Shown: piece by piece, positions 52,304 to 54,951 of the stretch
Numbering within the stretch: the first letter of the stretch is position 1
Layout: the number at the start of each line of letters is the position of its first letter
Program-made: the position numbers and the translations under genes
Assembly (NCBI GenBank): GCA_902578385.1
Contig: CACHCR010000007.1
Span: forward strand, 1 to 54,951
Length of the DNA: 54,951 bases
DNA from: an uncultured Fidelibacterota bacterium
GTDB lineage: Bacteria > Fidelibacterota > Marinisomatia > Marinisomatales > Marinisomataceae
Reading direction: 5' to 3'
The notes under the pieces: model-generated
Seen by the model: only the letters and a program-made list of their open reading frames with translations
Database searches by the model: none
Told to the model about the DNA's origin: nothing

Positions 52304-52945
52304 ATGATATATAATATATATAAGCCAAAAGATTTATCCTCATTTTCTATTGTTAGGAAGGTAAAAAATATTACCAAAGAAAAGGTTGGACACTCAGGAA
52401 CTTTAGACCCATTTGCAGACGGAGTTTTAGTTTTAGGTGTTGGAAAATCAACAAAAAAATTATCAAATATCATACAATTTGATAAAACTTATGAAGGTAT
52501 AATAAAATTAGGCGAAAAAACTGATTCAATGGATTTAACAGGGAATGTTGTTGAAGAAAAAAAAATTACTGAAATTTCTGATCAGAGTTTAATTGATTGT
52601 GAAAATAAATTTGTTGGCGAATTATTGCAAAGAACTCCAATGTTCTCAGCGAGAAAAATTAATGGGGTTCGACTTTACAAGCTTGCAAGAAAAAATATTG
52701 AAATCAAAACAAATCCAAAGTTAATAACTATCAAAAGTTTGAAAATTAAACAATTAGAAAAAAGTACATTAAAAATCACTGTTGAATGCTCATCAGGGAC
52801 TTATATAAGAGTTTTAGCAGAGGATATAGCTGAGTATTTAGGCACAGTGGGTCATTTGACTAGCTTGACTCGATTAAGTGTTGGTGAATATAGATTAGAT
52901 GAATCAGTTACAATAGAAAAGTTTGAGGACAAATGGAAGTCATAA
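52304..52945 (+). CDS. truB: tRNA pseudouridine(55) synthase TruB (short, no PUA domain)
   Basis: Makes pseudouridine 55 in the tRNA T loop. 213 residues: catalytic Asp in HSGTLDPFADG (about residue 36), and EGIIKLGEKTDSMD, FSARKINGVRLYKLAR and CSSGTYIRVLAEDIA blocks. It ends soon after the catalytic domain, lacking the C-terminal PUA-type extension of E. coli TruB, as in many small forms. Overlaps ribF by 13 bases. Confidence 0.93.
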   Translation: MIYNIYKPKDLSSFSIVRKVKNITKEKVGHSGTLDPFADGVLVLGVGKSTKKLSNIIQFDKTYEGIIKLGEKTDSMDLTGNVVEEKKITEISDQSLIDCENKFVGELLQRTPMFSARKINGVRLYKLARKNIEIKTNPKLITIKSLKIKQLEKSTLKITVECSSGTYIRVLAEDIAEYLGTVGHLTSLTRLSVGEYRLDESVTIEKFEDKWKS

Positions 52946-53883
52946 CAACTTTAAAAGATTTCAAAAAGCTATCAAACTCCGTTATAACTGTTGGTAATTA
53001 TGATGGTATTCATAAGGGGCATCATGATGTATTATCTTATATTGTTGAAGAGGGTAAAAAAAGAAATATACCTTCTTGCTTAATTACGTTTGATCCTAAT
53101 CCATTTTATGTACTTTCTCAAAAAACAACTCCAATAAATCTTCAAAGCCTTGATGTAAAGCTAAAAGCTTTAGAGGAGATAGGCTTAGATAAGGTGTTAA
53201 TAATACCATTTAACAAAGAGTTTTCACTAATGTCTGCTCAGGTATTTGCAGATACGATATTAAAAGATTTATTTAATCCAACTTTAATTTCTGTTGGCAC
53301 AAATCATTATTTTGGACATAAAAAAGAAGGAGATTTGCAATTTCTAAAAGCTTTTTGTAGTGAAAATAATATTGAACTTCATACTCCTTTAATGAGAAAA
53401 TATAAAGGAAGAACAATATCAAGTAGTTTAATTAGGTCATTAATTTTAGATGGAAATTCAAGAAAAGTGTATGACTATTTAGGAAGATTTTATGGATTTA
53501 ATGCAACTGTTGTATCTGGTTCAAAACGCGGAAAAACAATGAATTATCCAACTGCAAACTTTATTCCAACTTTCAAGAATCAGCTTCTTCCAAGTACTGG
53601 AGTATATTTAACTAGAGTATTTTTAGACGGAGAAAGTTATTTTGGAATGATGAATGCCGGTGTTAGACCAACATTTAATGAAAAAAAATTTGTTATGGAA
53701 GTTCACATATTATCTGATAAATTCGGCAGTCTATACGATAAAAATTTTTATATCGAATTTTTACATAAAATTCGAGATGAAAAAAAGTTTGATAATATGG
53801 AATTACTAATCAAACAAATTGAAAAAGATAAAGAAGTATTTATTGAATTGATAGATGCTTTCAAGGAGAAATATGAAATATAG
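52933..53883 (+). CDS. ribF: Bifunctional riboflavin kinase / FAD synthetase
   Basis: Converts riboflavin to FMN and FAD. 316 residues: N-terminal FAD synthetase nucleotidyltransferase (VGNYDGIHKGHHDVL near 18-32, SSSLIRSLILDG near 165) and C-terminal riboflavin kinase (VVSGSKRGKTMNYPTANF near 195-212, FYIEFLHKIRDEKKFD near 275). No FMN riboswitch is seen in front, as expected inside an operon. rpsO overlaps its end by 11 bases with AAGGAG inside ribF. Confidence 0.94.
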   Translation: MEVITTLKDFKKLSNSVITVGNYDGIHKGHHDVLSYIVEEGKKRNIPSCLITFDPNPFYVLSQKTTPINLQSLDVKLKALEEIGLDKVLIIPFNKEFSLMSAQVFADTILKDLFNPTLISVGTNHYFGHKKEGDLQFLKAFCSENNIELHTPLMRKYKGRTISSSLIRSLILDGNSRKVYDYLGRFYGFNATVVSGSKRGKTMNYPTANFIPTFKNQLLPSTGVYLTRVFLDGESYFGMMNAGVRPTFNEKKFVMEVHILSDKFGSLYDKNFYIEFLHKIRDEKKFDNMELLIKQIEKDKEVFIELIDAFKEKYEI

Positions 53884-54142
53884 TAAAGAAACAAGTACAC
53901 TTCTTCAAGACGCAGGTCTTGATGTAAAAGATGTCGGTAGTAGTGAAGCACAAATTGCGCTTCTAACTGATCGAATTAGATCATTGACAGAGCATGTAAA
54001 GATGCATAAGAAAGATGTTCATTCAAAACATGGTTTAGTTAAGTTAGTGTCACAGCGAAAGAAGCTATTGAAGTATTTAAGAAAAACTAAACTAGATAGT
54101 TACGATGAATTAATTAAAAAACTATCGATAAGAGGAAGATAA
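53873..54142 (+). CDS. rpsO: 30S ribosomal protein S15
   Basis: 89-residue, all-helical 16S rRNA-binding protein. ATG 53873 gives the normal length and has AAGGAG six bases upstream; an earlier in-frame start at 53855 has none. Visible: GSSEAQIALLTDRIRSLTEHVKMHKKDVHSKHGL (in parts), LVSQRKKLLKYLR. Sits in the canonical position before pnp, separated by eight bases. Confidence 0.96.
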   Translation: MKYSKETSTLLQDAGLDVKDVGSSEAQIALLTDRIRSLTEHVKMHKKDVHSKHGLVKLVSQRKKLLKYLRKTKLDSYDELIKKLSIRGR

Positions 54143-54150
54143 AGAAGAAT

Positions 54151-54951
54151 ATGATAAAAGTTGAAAAGAATATAGCGGGAAGACCGCTTAAAATTGAATC
54201 TGGACAGATTGCTAGACAGGCAGGAGGTTCAGTCATGATTAGTTATGGTGAAACATCAATATTAGCAACAGTTTGTTGCTCAAATGAGCCTAGAGAAGGC
54301 ATTGATTTTTTACCTATGCAAGTTGAATATCGTGAAAAACATTATGCGGGAGGAAAAATACCCGGAGGTTTCTTTAAAAGAGAGGCAAAACCTACAGATG
54401 CTGAAGTTTTAACTTCACGACTTACTGATAGACCAATTAGGCCTTTAATACCTAAGAATTATAGACATGAGTTGCAAATTATGTTAACTACAATGTCATA
54501 CGATAAAATTAACACACCTGATGTAGTAGCTGCAATTGGTGCTTCTGCTGCACTATTATTATCACCTGTTCCATTTGATGGACCAATTGCTTCTGTTAAA
54601 GTTGGATTAATAGATGGAGAATATGTATTAAATCCTACACATGAGCAAATGGATTCATCTGATTTAGACTTAATGGTTACAGGTAAAAAAGATAAAATTT
54701 GTATGATTGAAGGTGGTTCAAATTTTGTTCCAGAAAAAACAATTTTAGAAGCGCTTGATGTTGCTATGGAAGGAATTAATAATATTGTTGATCTTCAGAT
54801 GGAATTCTCAAAGCATTTTGATAATTCATATGAGGTTGTTGAAACAAAAATCTTAACTGATGATATAGAAAAATCACTTGATGATACTTATTCAGCAAAA
54901 ATTGAAAAAATATTTGACTTAGATACAAAACAAGCAAGAGATGATGAATAT
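54151..54951 (+). CDS. pnp: Polynucleotide phosphorylase, N-terminal fragment (3' end outside window)
   Basis: 3'-5' phosphorolytic exoribonuclease of the RNA degradosome. The first 267 codons are open from ATG 54151 to the window end. RNase PH domain 1 is present with GETSILATVC, LPMQVEYREKHYAGGKIPGGFFKREAKPTD (in parts) and the loop RLTDRPIRPL for RNA/phosphate binding. The all-helical domain begins near residue 235. About 430-450 residues (second RNase PH, KH, S1) lie beyond the window. Confidence 0.95.
   Translation, partial: MIKVEKNIAGRPLKIESGQIARQAGGSVMISYGETSILATVCCSNEPREGIDFLPMQVEYREKHYAGGKIPGGFFKREAKPTDAEVLTSRLTDRPIRPLIPKNYRHELQIMLTTMSYDKINTPDVVAAIGASAALLLSPVPFDGPIASVKVGLIDGEYVLNPTHEQMDSSDLDLMVTGKKDKICMIEGGSNFVPEKTILEALDVAMEGINNIVDLQMEFSKHFDNSYEVVETKILTDDIEKSLDDTYSAKIEKIFDLDTKQARDDEY

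Noticed and set aside
1-54951. CRISPR arrays, transposases, integrases, phage genes
   Set aside because: No regularly spaced repeats and no recombinase or transposase motifs were seen on either strand.

Overview
The window is an AT-rich (by eye about 30% G+C, not counted), densely packed bacterial chromosome segment with about 63 protein genes and 7 tRNA genes. There is no rRNA, insertion sequence, prophage or CRISPR array, and no gene-free gap over 300 bases. Several traits suggest a Gram-negative member of the FCB group, most plausibly a marine Marinimicrobia (SAR406)-like lineage: short signal peptides ending in FSQ or YAQ, Omp28-type and DUF6029-type envelope proteins, TPR lipoproteins, one-to-four-base gene overlaps and frequent TTG/GTG starts. 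The taxonomic call is inference; no 16S rRNA is present.

Layout. 1-4309: end of tpiA, secG, tRNA-Leu(GAG), a secreted TPR protein, a HAD hydrolase, acpS and murA. 4360-10964: trkA-trkH potassium uptake, uvrC, an unusual repeat-plus-nuclease protein, and a stand-alone cystathionine beta-synthase core on the minus strand. 11023-14361: hsp20 on the minus strand with a sigma-54-like promoter, then tldD-tldE. 14392-20366: tRNA-Cys and tRNA-Leu, an alpha/beta hydrolase, a VOC protein, a YwaF-like membrane protein, a CNNM/CorC protein, an acidic repeat protein, tRNA-Ser, an SRPBCC protein and umuDC. 20390-27622: hypotheticals, a YjjX-like NTPase, yceI, tRNA-Ser, gltX, an exported thiol-redox/barrel/lipoprotein cluster, tRNA-Arg(ACG) and tadA. 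27619-31922: steroid-5-alpha-reductase-like protein, SDR, thioesterase, yaaA and a TPR lipoprotein. 32035-37820: dnaX-ybaB-recR-pgsA-pgpA-cinA-recA, a DNA replication/repair and phospholipid run. 37840-48013: AGCS symporter, rnhB, lepB, a coiled-coil protein, tRNA-Leu(CAA), fadD, a PqqB-like hydrolase, a secreted protein, a glycosylasparaginase, trhO and a TPR protein. 48109-54951: the classical nusA-infB-rbfA-truB-ribF-rpsO-pnp translation operon, lacking rimP at its head and cut off inside pnp.

The most unusual signals are: (1) four protein genes that begin 2-18 bases after the 3' end of a tRNA gene, so tRNA 3' processing would make leaderless or nearly leaderless mRNAs; (2) tadA three bases after tRNA-Arg(ACG), the tRNA it modifies; (3) poly(A) tracts in dnaX (A9) and infB (A8) at which slippage would respectively create a gamma-like product or restore a split essential gene; (4) loss of the zinc-binding cysteines in both DnaX and RecR, encoded three genes apart; (5) uvrC with no ATG/GTG/TTG start but a well-placed Shine-Dalgarno before ATT; (6) a three-repeat tryptophan/tyrosine-rich protein ending in a PD-(D/E)XK/VSR-like nuclease domain; (7) a sigma-54-type promoter before hsp20. 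I found no multi-gene defence island or obviously novel multi-gene machine; the novelty here is mostly in gene expression layout.
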